Shown: positions 50,874-60,967, numbered from the stretch's first letter. The stretch is DNA of 64,000 nt from Mangrovivirga cuniculi (GCF_005166025.1 NZ_CP028923.1:1738001-1802000); one strand, 5' to 3'. Notes: generated by a model not told the origin, from the letters alone. A program made the numbers and translations.

Positions 50874-50966
50874 AATGTTATTTAAGAGTAGCAAATATAT
50901 AATCTTTCTCGTCAGATAAACAGACAATGTTAAGGCAAATTTTCATAAATCTTGTTAATTAGCGGT

Positions 50967-51491
50967 ATGCAACCAAAAGTAAATAGTTACAAAAATAAAG
51001 CCATATTTCTAGATCGTGATGGGGTAATTAACAGAGAACGAGGTGAATATACTTTTAAGGTTTCAGATTTTGAGATCTTGCCAGGAGTAATCGATGGCTT
51101 AAAAAAATTAAAGCTGGAAGGTTACAAATTATTAATAATTACAAATCAAGCCGGAATATCAAGAGGACTTTATTCAAGAGCGGATATGCAGGCATGTCAT
51201 GATTATTTACATCAACAAACTGATAATATAATAGACGCAGTTTATTTTTGTCCATGGCATCCGACGGTTAGTAAATCACTTTCAAGAAAACCTGCAGCTT
51301 TAATGTTTGAAAGAGCAATAAATAAATTTATGATCGATCCTGATGTTTCATTTATGATTGGCGATAAAGACAGAGACCTGTTACCAGCTAAAAGATTAAA
51401 AATTAAAACTGTTGGAACTGGTGATAAATTTGAATATGCCGATCTTATTGTAGATTCATTCCATGAGTTTGTGAAGCACGTATTATCGTAA
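50967..51491 (+). CDS. HAD-IIIA phosphatase, GmhB-like but without the zinc ligands
   Basis: The 174-residue HAD enzyme has the nucleophile motif FLDRDGVI, the TNQAGISRG motif II and the GDKDRDLLPA motif IV. This fits D-glycero-manno-heptose 1,7-bisphosphate phosphatases and related histidinol phosphatases. The usual zinc site (C-P-H-H and C-x-C-R-K-P) reads CPWHP and SLSRKP here, so three of the four ligands are missing. The ATG at 50967 is preferred to a TTG at 50952. It is divergent from the Dpm1-like gene. The exact substrate is uncertain; LPS heptose synthesis is a guess by family only. Confidence 0.8.
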   Translation: MQPKVNSYKNKAIFLDRDGVINRERGEYTFKVSDFEILPGVIDGLKKLKLEGYKLLIITNQAGISRGLYSRADMQACHDYLHQQTDNIIDAVYFCPWHPTVSKSLSRKPAALMFERAINKFMIDPDVSFMIGDKDRDLLPAKRLKIKTVGTGDKFEYADLIVDSFHEFVKHVLS

Positions 51492-51582
51492 TTAAAAGGT
51501 GTAAAATTTAAATTTTTCTATTTCTTTTTGTATAATTGCTGGTTGTGGAAAGAGCTGATTTTTTATCGTTAACTATAAATTA

Positions 51583-52944
51583 ATGTCCCCTGAAAAGAAA
51601 ATATTTTTAAGGGTTTTAACACTGAGCATTCTTGCTACGATTTTATTGCTATTAAATAATCTTTATATAGCTAAAGATATTAATCTGGTCATATTCGAAA
51701 TAATAGCTCTTATTTTTATCGTATCATTATATTTCTTTTCAAGAAGGATCACTAATATCACTTTAGTAAGCAAGATATTTGGAGTTACTGTTCTGCTTAT
51801 TTTAAATATGACCTGGTTTCAGTCGGGAGGATTCAGAAGTTCAATTCCTTATCTTTTTATATTAATCGTACTTTTCTTATTGGTAGTATTTGATAATATC
51901 TGGAAAAAGGGGGTGGTTCCAATAATAATAATAAATATCCTAACATTATTTTTTCTTGAATATAATTACCCCGATAAGGTAAATAATTTTGAATACCCGC
52001 AAGTTTTAATTAGTCACGGACTAATTCTTATAGTAGTAATTTCTTTAGCAGGCTACATTTTATCTAGTTATAAGAAATATTACCTAAGGGTTCAATCAAG
52101 ACATGAAAAGGCTATCAGCTTATTGAAAGAAAAAAATAAGAAAATAGAAGAGCAGCATTCACTCATAACAGAACAAAACCTCCAGCTCCAAAAATATAAT
52201 AAAGGATTGGAAGATGATGTATTCAAAAATAATGTGGAGTTGGAAAAGAAAAATAAAGAGCTTCAAATAAAGAATGAAAATCTGGAAAAATTTGCTTCTA
52301 TTATTGCTCACGACTTAAAACTGCCTATTTCTCAAATCTCAGGACTATTACAAATAATTCCATCAGACTTTACTGATGATTTTCGAGTTGAAGAAATCAT
52401 TTATAGGATAAGGGCTTCTGCCAGTGAACTCAGGGAAATTACAGATGATCTCTCAAGAGTTGTAGATGTTCAATTAACTGAGAAAGTTGAAACGGTAAAT
52501 ATCACTGATATTTTAAATGCTGAGTTAAAAAATCTTGAAAAATATACTTCTGAAAATAACACAGAAATTAATTCTGAAATTGAGAGTGATATTATAGCAA
52601 ATGGTAATCCTGCTTTTTATTCCAATATTTTCAACAATATTATTCATAATGCAATTAAGTTTTCTTCCAGAGAAGACAGACCCGAAGTCAAGGTGTCTTT
52701 AATTTCAAAAAGTGGATTAGCGTATTTTAAGGTTATCGATAATGGAATAGGCTATTCAGGTAGTAAAAGTGATTTCGGGATTGGAATGTATAATAAAGGA
52801 GGTGAGACATTAAGTGGAAAAGGATACGGTTTATACCTTGTTAAATCTCAATTGGATAAAATCGGTGGTCATTTAAGCATAAACGGAAAAGATATTAAAG
52901 GAACAGAAGTTAAGATTTCCATTCCTTTAAAAGTTTCTGATTAG
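51583..52944 (+). CDS. Membrane-bound sensor histidine kinase, orphan
   Basis: The 453-residue protein has about five to six N-terminal membrane helices (residues ~10-165) without a large periplasmic loop. A coiled coil rich in Lys/Glu follows (~170-235), then a HisKA domain with H-box SIIAHDLKLPISQISGL and a complete HATPase_c domain: N-box FNNIIHNAIKFS, G1 DNGIGYS and G2 GYGLYLVKSQLDKIGG. It should autophosphorylate on His and signal to a separate response regulator; none is encoded nearby. The stop codon abuts the convergent speA stop. Confidence 0.92.
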   Translation: MSPEKKIFLRVLTLSILATILLLLNNLYIAKDINLVIFEIIALIFIVSLYFFSRRITNITLVSKIFGVTVLLILNMTWFQSGGFRSSIPYLFILIVLFLLVVFDNIWKKGVVPIIIINILTLFFLEYNYPDKVNNFEYPQVLISHGLILIVVISLAGYILSSYKKYYLRVQSRHEKAISLLKEKNKKIEEQHSLITEQNLQLQKYNKGLEDDVFKNNVELEKKNKELQIKNENLEKFASIIAHDLKLPISQISGLLQIIPSDFTDDFRVEEIIYRIRASASELREITDDLSRVVDVQLTEKVETVNITDILNAELKNLEKYTSENNTEINSEIESDIIANGNPAFYSNIFNNIIHNAIKFSSREDRPEVKVSLISKSGLAYFKVIDNGIGYSGSKSDFGIGMYNKGGETLSGKGYGLYLVKSQLDKIGGHLSINGKDIKGTEVKISIPLKVSD

Positions 52945-54339
52945 TTATTTCCCGTATCCAAGTATTTCAAGCATACTCTCATGCCTTTGTTCTTCACTAA
53001 ATAAATAAGAAGTTATTTCTCCGTTCTCATCCCTATCGATCACGACATGCTTGGGGGCGGGGATAAGACAATGCTGAATACCTCCATAGCCACCTAAGGT
53101 TTCCTGATAGGCTCCTGTATGGAAGAAACCAATATAAAGAGGTTCGTCATTTTCGATTTTAGGAAGGAATACCTCAGAACTGTGCATTTCTGAATTATAA
53201 TAATCCATACTATCACAAGTCAGGCCACCAAGGTTTACCTTATGAAAATTATCATCCCATTTATTTACTGATAAAAGGATCCATTTTTGATTTAATCCCC
53301 AACTATCTGGCAGATTGGTAATAAATGAAGAATCGATCATATACCAGAGTTCTTTATCATTTTGAAGCTTCTGATCCAGAATGTTATAGATGAAAGCTCC
53401 TGCTTCTCCCACAGTAAAACTGCCGAATTCTGTGAATATATTAGGAACCGGAACATGATTTTTATTGCAGATCCACTTGATGTTTTCGATGATCTGATCG
53501 ACAATGGCTTCATAATCGAATTCAAATCCCAGAGAGGTTTTAATTGGGAATCCACCTCCAATATCTATCGTGTCCAGTTCAGGACAGATCTTTTTAAGTT
53601 CGCAATATTTGTAAATGAATCTGCTTAATTCACTCCAGTAATAGGCGGTGTCTCTTATCCCTGTGTTTATAAAGAAATGGAGCATTTTGAGCTTGCCCCT
53701 GGATTTATTTTTTATCTTATCTTTATAAAAATCAACGATCTCATTATAACGAATGCCTAACCTGGAAGTATAAAATTCAAATTTTGGTTCTTCATCTGCA
53801 GCGACCCTTAATCCTAATTTATAATCACCTTTCACATTTTCTTCATAATAATCCAGTTCGCGCATGTTATCGAGCACAGGAATGCAATTGTGAAAACCAT
53901 CATTTAATAAATTGGAGATATACTCTGTGTAAGTAGGCCTTTTAAAACCATTGCAAACAATATAATGATCCTTAGTTATTTTCCCTTCGTTGAATAAGGA
54001 TTCCACAATCTTTATATCAAAAGCAGATGAAGTTTCTATATGGACTTTATTTTTTAAGGCCTCATCGATTACAAACTTAAAATGAGATGATTTTGTACAA
54101 TAACAATAGGTGTAATCACCATCGTAATTATGTTTTTTCATGGCCTTATGAAACCACTCCCTTGCTGAATTTATATTTTGACCTATTTTTGGCAGATAAG
54201 TCAATCTCAGAGGTGTTCCATATTGTTTAATGATATCCATAAGCGGAATATCATTAAATAAAAGTTCGTTATTGCTGACTTTAAATTCTTCCTGAGGGAA
54301 ATAAAAAGTCTGTTCAATAAGATCAAAATAACTTTTCAT
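52945..54339 (-). CDS. speA: Arginine decarboxylase, biosynthetic fold-type III
   Basis: The 464-residue protein is a PLP-dependent alanine-racemase-fold decarboxylase in the form common to Bacteroidota, shorter than the ~650-residue enterobacterial SpeA. The Schiff-base Lys lies in YCYCTKSSHFKFV near residue 83. DIGGGFPIKTSL is the Gly-rich phosphate site, and FTEFGSFTVGEAGA and the conserved TCDSMD and GAYQETLGG segments complete the active site. The reaction converts arginine to agmatine, feeding polyamine synthesis. It is divergent from the arginase gene, so the two arginine-consuming enzymes share one control region. Confidence 0.92.
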   Translation of the reverse strand: MKSYFDLIEQTFYFPQEEFKVSNNELLFNDIPLMDIIKQYGTPLRLTYLPKIGQNINSAREWFHKAMKKHNYDGDYTYCYCTKSSHFKFVIDEALKNKVHIETSSAFDIKIVESLFNEGKITKDHYIVCNGFKRPTYTEYISNLLNDGFHNCIPVLDNMRELDYYEENVKGDYKLGLRVAADEEPKFEFYTSRLGIRYNEIVDFYKDKIKNKSRGKLKMLHFFINTGIRDTAYYWSELSRFIYKYCELKKICPELDTIDIGGGFPIKTSLGFEFDYEAIVDQIIENIKWICNKNHVPVPNIFTEFGSFTVGEAGAFIYNILDQKLQNDKELWYMIDSSFITNLPDSWGLNQKWILLSVNKWDDNFHKVNLGGLTCDSMDYYNSEMHSSEVFLPKIENDEPLYIGFFHTGAYQETLGGYGGIQHCLIPAPKHVVIDRDENGEITSYLFSEEQRHESMLEILGYGK

Positions 54340-54623
54340 TCAATATTTATTAATTAAGGCATTTAATAAACCGCAATAATCAGATATTTTCGTTGAATTT
54401 TTGCTATATGTGGTAACGAAAAATATGATCATTAATAAAAGAACTTATTTTAAGTAAGACTATATATATAATGTAATCATATAAAAATAGGAAATATTGA
54501 CTCGGTACAAAAATCTTTAATTTAACTAAAGTGATTTTGAACTGGTTTTATAGTCCAATACTTTTATTTTTGCGCATCCAGTTTTGTATTTTTGAACATT
54601 GAAAAATCTTAAGATTAGCCCAG
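54340..54623. other. Shared divergent control region of speA and the arginase gene
   Basis: This is 284 AT-rich bases with no supported open frame. It holds two promoter-like boxes for the arginase gene. I do not find an obvious ArgR-type palindrome. Confidence 0.55.
54565..54594 (+). promoter_or_regulatory. Two tandem -7-like boxes upstream of the arginase gene
   Basis: TATTTTTG occurs at 54565-54572 and again at 54587-54594, both fitting TAnnTTTG. They lie 51 and 29 bases before the ATG. Clear -33 elements at ideal spacing are not seen. Confidence 0.4.
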
Positions 54624-55574
54624 ATGAATAAAGTTAAACTTATAGAAGTAAGGTCCGAAATAGCCGCAGGTACCAGAGGAGCCAGCCTTGGTATAGAAGC
54701 TTTGAAAGTTGCCAGCCTGGATAGAGATTCACAATATTTTGGCACTTTCGATTCAGTAAATGTGGATGATGAGAATAATTTACTTTTTCTGAAGAATAAT
54801 TATCCGCATGCAAAACATATAGATGGAGTTCATACCATGGTTCGAAGAGTTTGCTCTACTGTGAATGATGTGATGAATGAAAAGAGGTTTCCGATAGTTC
54901 TTGCCGGAGATCATTCTACAGCTGCAGGAACTATATGTGGTATTAAAAAGAACAGGCCAGATCAAAGGCTTGGCGTGATATGGATTGATGCGCATGCAGA
55001 TCTTCATTCACCCTACACTACACCTTCCGGAAACATGCATGGTATGCCACTGGCAATGGTTACGGGTCTGGATAATAAAGAAATGCAGGTAAATGATATC
55101 ACCGAAGGGACTCGTGAGATCTGGGAGGACATTAAAAATGTTGGAGTAAAAGGACCTAAAATTGATCCTGGTGACATAGTTTTTATTTCGGTCAGAGATA
55201 CTGAAGATCCTGAAAAACATTTAATGGAAAAGCACGGTATCAAAAACTTTACTCCGGAAGAAATAAGCAGAAAAGGGATAAAGCAGGTTGCTAAAGAAGC
55301 GACTGAAATGCTTAGCCACTGCGAAAATATTTATGTTTCTTTTGATGTTGACAGCATTGACTCTCGCATATCAAAAGGTACTGGTACACCAGTTCCTGGT
55401 GGATTGTCAGTTGAAGAAGCAAAACTTCTTAATGAAGAAATAATCAAGGAAAAAAAGGTTTGTTGTTGGGAGATAGTAGAGGTGAATCCAACCCTTGATA
55501 CTGAAAATTTAATGGCAGAAAATGCCTTTGATATTCTTGAGAATACCACAAAATCACTTATAGAAAATTTCTGA
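54624..55574 (+). CDS. rocF: Arginase (ureohydrolase family)
   Basis: The 316-residue enzyme hydrolyses arginine to ornithine and urea. The binuclear manganese ligands are visible: His in LAGDHSTAAG, the DAHADLHS motif (Asp, His, Asp) and SFDVDSIDS (two Asp). SGNMHGMPLA is the arginase-type substrate loop, which distinguishes it from agmatinase, whose loop lacks this form. GTGTPVPGGLS and the Glu of EVNPTLD complete the site. It is divergent from speA and 22 bases upstream of argS. Confidence 0.9.
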   Translation: MNKVKLIEVRSEIAAGTRGASLGIEALKVASLDRDSQYFGTFDSVNVDDENNLLFLKNNYPHAKHIDGVHTMVRRVCSTVNDVMNEKRFPIVLAGDHSTAAGTICGIKKNRPDQRLGVIWIDAHADLHSPYTTPSGNMHGMPLAMVTGLDNKEMQVNDITEGTREIWEDIKNVGVKGPKIDPGDIVFISVRDTEDPEKHLMEKHGIKNFTPEEISRKGIKQVAKEATEMLSHCENIYVSFDVDSIDSRISKGTGTPVPGGLSVEEAKLLNEEIIKEKKVCCWEIVEVNPTLDTENLMAENAFDILENTTKSLIENF

Positions 55575-55596
55575 TTAATAGTTATACGCGAAGAAG

Positions 55597-57381
55597 ATGA
55601 ATTTAGAAGAAACGATCATTAATAATATTAAAGATGCTTTTAAAAAAGTATTTGATCATGAATTACCAGAAGATATTTCACTTCAGCCAACAAGGAAAGA
55701 GTTTGAAGGTACGTATACTTTTGTTGTTTTTCCCTTCCTTCGCGTAACCAGGAAAAGCCCTGAGGAATCCGGGGCTGCAATTGGTGATTATCTAAAAGAA
55801 AATTGTGATGTAGTAAAAGATTATAATACTGTTAAAGGATTTTTAAATCTTTCACTAACTGATAAGGCTTTCATCGATACTATAAATGAAGTATTATCCA
55901 ACAAAAACTTTGGTACCTTACCTCAAAAGGATGAAAGATTTTGTATTGAATATTCATCTCCAAATACGAATAAACCTCTTCACCTTGGGCACTTAAGAAA
56001 TAACTTTCTTGGTTATTCAACAGCTAATATCCTGAAGGCTAATGGATATCCTGTAGATAAGGTTCAAATAATTAATGACCGTGGTATCCATATTTGTAAA
56101 TCGATGGTTGCTTATATAAAATTCGGAGAAAATGAAACTCCGGAATCAGCAGGTATCAAGGGTGATCATCTGGTAGGAAATTATTACGTAGCGTTTGATA
56201 AGGCATATAAACAGGAAATAGCTGCTCTGGTAGCTGATGGAATGGATGAAGAGGAGGCCAAGAAAAAAGCACCAATTCTTCTGGAGGCTCAGGAAATGCT
56301 TAAACAATGGGAAGCCGGGGATTCTGAAACCGTGGAATTGTGGAAAAAAATGAATAGTTGGGTTTACCAGGGTTTTGAGCAGACTTATGACCGTATGGGG
56401 GTCGATTTTGATAAGTATTATTATGAATCTGATACTTATTTGCTTGGAAAGGATCTGGTTAATGAAGGTCTTGATAAAGGAGTTTTCTACAAAAAGGATG
56501 ATGGTTCTGTCTGGGCTGACCTCAATGAAGAAAAGCTTGATGAAAAACTTTTACTGCGAAGCGATGGAACTGCAGTATATATGACTCAGGATCTGGGTAC
56601 TGCTGATCAACGATATAAAGACCTTAATTTTGATAAATCCATTTATGTAGTAGGTAACGAACAGGATTATCACTTTACTGTTTTGTTTACTTTATTAAAG
56701 AAATTAGATAAGCCATTTGCCGGTGGTTTATACCATCTTTCTTATGGAATGGTCGATCTTCCAACCGGGAAAATGAAGTCTCGTGAAGGTACTGTTGTTG
56801 ACGCTGATGACCTGATGAATGAAATGGTAAAAACAGCGCAGGAACATACCGAAGAACTTGGAAAGATCGATGGATTTGATGAGGAACAAGCAAAAGAACT
56901 TTACGACACATTAGGTCTTGGAGCTCTAAAGTATTTCCTGCTCAAGGTAGATCCTAAGAAAAGAATGCTTTTTGATCCGAAAGAGTCGATTGAATTTCAA
57001 GGTCATACGGGGCCATTTATTCAATATACTCATGCTCGAATTTCTGCTATCCTTAGAAAAGCTGATCAGCTCGGTATTGAATATCAAAAAGGCCTTTCTG
57101 AATCAATAGAAATATCAGACACCGAAAAAGATCTTATCTACCTGATCTCTGAATATCATAATAAACTAAAACTAGCCGCAGAAGAATTAAGTCCTGCAGT
57201 AATAGCAAATTATGCCTATGACCTGGCAAAGGAATATAACAGGTTTTACGCGGAACTTTCTATCCTGGGAGAAGATGATAAAGATCTTCGTACTTTCAGA
57301 GTTGCCTTAAGCGCACAGTTAGCAAGAGTTATAAAATTATCTATGGGATTATTAGGTATTTCAGTACCTGAAAGAATGTAA
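55597..57381 (+). CDS. argS: Arginine--tRNA ligase
   Basis: The 594-residue class I synthetase has the N-terminal additional tRNA-recognition domain (about 1-110) and the HIGH-type motif in SSPNTNKPLHLGHLRNN (HLGH near residue 131). Its KMSK equivalent is GKMKSREGTVVDADDL, and the C-terminal DALR anticodon-binding domain ends in SMGLLGISVPERM. Length and motifs are normal. It follows the arginase gene by 22 bases and is followed by menA after one base, so the three may be co-transcribed. Confidence 0.97.
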   Translation: MNLEETIINNIKDAFKKVFDHELPEDISLQPTRKEFEGTYTFVVFPFLRVTRKSPEESGAAIGDYLKENCDVVKDYNTVKGFLNLSLTDKAFIDTINEVLSNKNFGTLPQKDERFCIEYSSPNTNKPLHLGHLRNNFLGYSTANILKANGYPVDKVQIINDRGIHICKSMVAYIKFGENETPESAGIKGDHLVGNYYVAFDKAYKQEIAALVADGMDEEEAKKKAPILLEAQEMLKQWEAGDSETVELWKKMNSWVYQGFEQTYDRMGVDFDKYYYESDTYLLGKDLVNEGLDKGVFYKKDDGSVWADLNEEKLDEKLLLRSDGTAVYMTQDLGTADQRYKDLNFDKSIYVVGNEQDYHFTVLFTLLKKLDKPFAGGLYHLSYGMVDLPTGKMKSREGTVVDADDLMNEMVKTAQEHTEELGKIDGFDEEQAKELYDTLGLGALKYFLLKVDPKKRMLFDPKESIEFQGHTGPFIQYTHARISAILRKADQLGIEYQKGLSESIEISDTEKDLIYLISEYHNKLKLAAEELSPAVIANYAYDLAKEYNRFYAELSILGEDDKDLRTFRVALSAQLARVIKLSMGLLGISVPERM

Positions 57382-57382
57382 C

Positions 57383-58276
57383 ATGAAGGTTTGGATTGAA
57401 GCTTTCAGATTAAGAACCCTACCTCTCGCATTAGCTTGCGTGGGAATGGGAGCAGTATTAGCTAAAGCTGATGGTCAGTGGAATACGACTATTTTTATTC
57501 TGACCATCCTGACTACTATTCTTTTACAAGTGCTGTCTAATCTGGCAAATGACTATGGTGATAGTATCCATGGTGCCGATTCTGTGGACAGGTTGGGACC
57601 AGCTCGTGCAGTTCAATCTGGAACAATATCTAAATCTCAAATGAAATGGGCCATAATTATTTGTGGTTCATTAGCATTCATAAGTGGATTAAGTCTGCTG
57701 ATAGCATCTTTCGGAGATAACCTTAAATTGCTATTTATTTTTCTTGGATTGGGTTTAGCTGCTCTATTTGCAGCTGTTAATTATACCGCGGGAAATAATC
57801 CGTATGGATATAAAGGATTTGGAGACCTTTTTGTCATGATCTTTTTCGGATATGTTGGTGTTGGAGGTACTTATTTTTTGTTTTCAGAGACTTTTAGACC
57901 CGATATTCTACTACCTGCTTCAAGTTGTGGCCTATTAGCCACAGGTGTTTTGAATGTTAATAATATCAGAGATATAGATTCTGATAAGAAGGCAGGTAAA
58001 TACAGTATTCCCGTAAGAATAGGAAGAAAGAATAGTGTCATATATCATGCTTTTCTTCTTTTTGGGGCGATAGTTTGTGCTGCTGTTTTCACCTTTTATA
58101 ATTACTCATCTGTGTGGCAATGGCTTTTTTTATTGGTGATTCCACTTTTGGCTAAGAATCTATACGCAGTTATCACTATTAAAGACCCTAAGCATCTTGA
58201 TCCATATTTAAAGCAGTTAGCAGCTTCAACACTAATATTTGTAATACTTTTTGGTATCGGCCTGATCTACCCTTGA
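57383..58276 (+). CDS. menA: 1,4-dihydroxy-2-naphthoate polyprenyltransferase
   Basis: The 297-residue UbiA-family membrane enzyme attaches a polyprenyl chain to DHNA to give demethylmenaquinone. Eight to nine helices are predicted. The first Asp-rich motif is NDYGDSIHGAD near residue 54, followed by DRLGPARAVQSG, and the second is NNIRDIDSDKKAGK near 190. The gene begins one base after argS. Menaquinone made by this pathway is the likely electron acceptor of the type B succinate dehydrogenase in this window and donor towards the respiratory chain. Confidence 0.94.
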   Translation: MKVWIEAFRLRTLPLALACVGMGAVLAKADGQWNTTIFILTILTTILLQVLSNLANDYGDSIHGADSVDRLGPARAVQSGTISKSQMKWAIIICGSLAFISGLSLLIASFGDNLKLLFIFLGLGLAALFAAVNYTAGNNPYGYKGFGDLFVMIFFGYVGVGGTYFLFSETFRPDILLPASSCGLLATGVLNVNNIRDIDSDKKAGKYSIPVRIGRKNSVIYHAFLLFGAIVCAAVFTFYNYSSVWQWLFLLVIPLLAKNLYAVITIKDPKHLDPYLKQLAASTLIFVILFGIGLIYP

Positions 58277-58367
58277 CTTATATCACTGGCTATACTGATT
58301 TTTGTTAGCCGGGGAACTGCACAGTACGCATATTTTTACTTGGTAAAATGGCCTGATAGTAAAAAGT

Positions 58368-60806
58368 ATGCAGCAGAATTCGTTTCAAGAGGTATTAGGT
58401 AAAACTTCGATTGATAATAAATGTCGTCATTGTAATGATGCTCTTCCTGAGCACCAGAATGATATAATTTATTTTGAAAATGAAGCATTTTGCTGCGCTG
58501 GCTGCAAAACTGCTTTTGAAATCCTCTCTGCCAGTGGTCTTCAGGATTATTATAAAATTGATCCTGATCCCGGCTTAAAAGTTTCAGAGGATAATGAAAT
58601 TTATGATTTTCTCGAAAATGAAGAAATACAATCATCTCTTTTAAAATATTCCTCCGAAGATTTTAATAAAATAATATTCCAGGTTCCAGCGATACATTGT
58701 AGTTCTTGTTTATGGTTGCTGGAAAATCTCTACAGGTTAAATGAAGGAGTTATCAGGTCTGTTGTAGACTTTGGTAAAAAGAGAGTAACCATTGATTACA
58801 ATCCTGAATTATTGTCTTTAAAAGAATTGGCAGTTCTTCTGAAGAAAATTGGGTATCCACCTCATATCTCACTGGAAGATGAACAAGCTGAACAGATCGA
58901 TAATGAATCGCGAAGTTTGATGATCAGGATTGGTGTTGCCGGTTTTGCATTCGGTAATATCATGCTTATGAGCTTTCCTGAATATCTTGGCCTGGATGAT
59001 GATCTTGGTGAGTTCGCTCCATATTTTGGTTTAGTTAATTTTTTACTGGCAATCCCTGTATTTTTTTATTGTAGTACGGTATATTTTAAATCTGCATGGA
59101 GTGGAATGCAGCAAAAATATCTGAATATTGATGTCCCTGTCTCTATCGGTATAATCACCTTGTTTTTTTATAGTTCCTATGAGGTCTTTTCCGAAACAGG
59201 GCCGGGCTATTTTGATTCACTAGCCGGATTATTATTTTTTCTCCTCACAGGTAGATGGTTTCAAAACAGGACTTACAGAAATCTATCTTTCGACAGAAGT
59301 TTTACTTCATATTTCCCTCTGGCAATACATAGAATTAAGAATGACAATTCCAGAGAAGTAATTCCTGTACGAGACCTTGCTAAAGGAGATGTTATCCAGA
59401 TTAGAAATACGGAAGTAATCCCTGTTGATTGTATTGTCAAAGATGATTCAGCATTAATTGATTATAGCTTTGTAACGGGAGAGTCTCGTCCTGTTAAAAA
59501 AGGTAAGGGGGAATTGATATTTGCAGGAGGGAAATTGATAGGGAAATCATCTTCTTTTGAAGTGAAAAAAGTATTGTCTCAAAGTTATCTTACTTCACTA
59601 TGGAATAATGAGATCTTTAATAAATCAGATGAATTTGTTGCTGATAAAATATTAAACAGAGTAGCAAAATATTTCACCTGGGTGATTTTATTTCTGGCCT
59701 TCTCTTTTGCCATCGGCTGGTATTTTATAGAACCTGGGAAAACTGTTAGTGTATTTACAGCCATTTTAATTGTTGCATGTCCCTGTGCTTTATCTTTGAC
59801 AATACCCTATACTTTTGGTAGTGCACAAAGTGTATTGGGAAATATTGGATTTTACCTTCGAAACTCTGATCTCATAGAGAAGCTTCTAAAGATCGACCAC
59901 ATTATTTTTGATAAAACAGGAACTCTTACTACTAAGGATAATTCAAAAGTCAATTTCGTAGGATATAAACCACTTTTAAGAAGCCAGAAAGCAAATATTG
60001 CAACGTTGTGCAGTCAGTCAGTACATCCACTCAGTGTTGCTGTTTCTGAATATTTGTTGGAATCAAATACGAAACTTGATGCCCTTATTGAAGAATTCAC
60101 AGAGGTTTCAGGGAAAGGAATATCCGGAAGAGTAAATGATGAGATTTATAAACTGGGGTCGAGAGAATTTATTGAAACCAATAAGGAAGTTCCTTCATCG
60201 TCAGTTTGTCTTTCGATCAATAATGAATTTATAGGATATTTTGAGATTAAGCCGGAATACCGGGATGGGATTGATGATCTCTTCGATCAACTATCCAAGA
60301 TGAAATATGACTTATCAGTCTTAAGTGGCGATAACGATAACGAAAAATCCAATTTAGCAGACCTTTCAGGTAATAAAGCTGAGCTTCATTTCAATAAAAA
60401 ACCTGATCAAAAACTTGAGAGCGTAATTGATCTGAAGAAAAGTGGTAAAAAGGTTCTAATGGTAGGAGATGGTCTTAACGATGCAGGAGCATTAAAAGCA
60501 GCTAATTTTGGGCTTGCTGTCACCGATCAAACCACTTCTTTTACTCCTGCCAGTGATGCCATAGTAATCGGAAAAAACCTTTCTAAGCTACCCCAAATAT
60601 TAAGATTCGCAAAAAGCTCCGGTAAGGTTTTGTGGGCAGGGATTACTATTTCTCTTTTGTATAACCTGGTCGGATTGACCTTTGCAGCGGCAGGTATGCT
60701 GACACCTGTCTTTGCAGCTATTCTCATGCCTCTGAGTTCAATCACTATTGTCGCTTTTTCCACGTTGGTAATAAAATTTCTTGGTAAAAAATCTCTAATA
60801 AAATGA
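58368..60806 (+). CDS. ccoI: Copper-translocating P-type ATPase of the cbb3 oxidase locus
   Basis: The 812-residue P1B ATPase belongs to the CcoI/FixI group that supplies copper for cbb3 assembly. An N-terminal Cys-rich segment (CRHCNDALPE, then FCCAGC) precedes an HMA-like domain with HCSSC near residue 112. Then come the TGES actuator motif, the transport-site CPC in VACPCALSLTIP, the phosphorylation site DKTGTLT, and GDGLNDAGAL. Eight membrane helices are expected. The stop codon overlaps the ccoS start (ATGA). Start at 58368 is supported by the spacing to the Cys-rich segment. Confidence 0.94.
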   Translation: MQQNSFQEVLGKTSIDNKCRHCNDALPEHQNDIIYFENEAFCCAGCKTAFEILSASGLQDYYKIDPDPGLKVSEDNEIYDFLENEEIQSSLLKYSSEDFNKIIFQVPAIHCSSCLWLLENLYRLNEGVIRSVVDFGKKRVTIDYNPELLSLKELAVLLKKIGYPPHISLEDEQAEQIDNESRSLMIRIGVAGFAFGNIMLMSFPEYLGLDDDLGEFAPYFGLVNFLLAIPVFFYCSTVYFKSAWSGMQQKYLNIDVPVSIGIITLFFYSSYEVFSETGPGYFDSLAGLLFFLLTGRWFQNRTYRNLSFDRSFTSYFPLAIHRIKNDNSREVIPVRDLAKGDVIQIRNTEVIPVDCIVKDDSALIDYSFVTGESRPVKKGKGELIFAGGKLIGKSSSFEVKKVLSQSYLTSLWNNEIFNKSDEFVADKILNRVAKYFTWVILFLAFSFAIGWYFIEPGKTVSVFTAILIVACPCALSLTIPYTFGSAQSVLGNIGFYLRNSDLIEKLLKIDHIIFDKTGTLTTKDNSKVNFVGYKPLLRSQKANIATLCSQSVHPLSVAVSEYLLESNTKLDALIEEFTEVSGKGISGRVNDEIYKLGSREFIETNKEVPSSSVCLSINNEFIGYFEIKPEYRDGIDDLFDQLSKMKYDLSVLSGDNDNEKSNLADLSGNKAELHFNKKPDQKLESVIDLKKSGKKVLMVGDGLNDAGALKAANFGLAVTDQTTSFTPASDAIVIGKNLSKLPQILRFAKSSGKVLWAGITISLLYNLVGLTFAAAGMLTPVFAAILMPLSSITIVAFSTLVIKFLGKKSLIK

Positions 60807-60967
60807 AAATAATAATAATTCTGATAGCCACCAGTCTGGTAGTTGCTCTTACCTTTTTAGTCTTGTTTATCAGGGCAGTAAAGGCCGGACAATTCGATGA
60901 TACTGATGCTCCGGCCCGGAGAATGTTGTTCGACAGTAAGTCAGAAAATCAATCTGATTCGTCCTAA
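60803..60967 (+). CDS. ccoS: cbb3-type cytochrome oxidase assembly protein CcoS
   Basis: This 54-residue gene is easily missed because of its size. It encodes one N-terminal membrane helix (MKIIIILIATSLVVALTFLV) followed by a short polar tail with GQFDDTDAPARRMLFD, the signature of CcoS. CcoS is required for inserting heme and copper into the cbb3 catalytic subunit. The ATG overlaps the ccoI stop codon by four bases (ATGA), so the two are translationally coupled. Confidence 0.93.
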   Translation: MKIIIILIATSLVVALTFLVLFIRAVKAGQFDDTDAPARRMLFDSKSENQSDSS

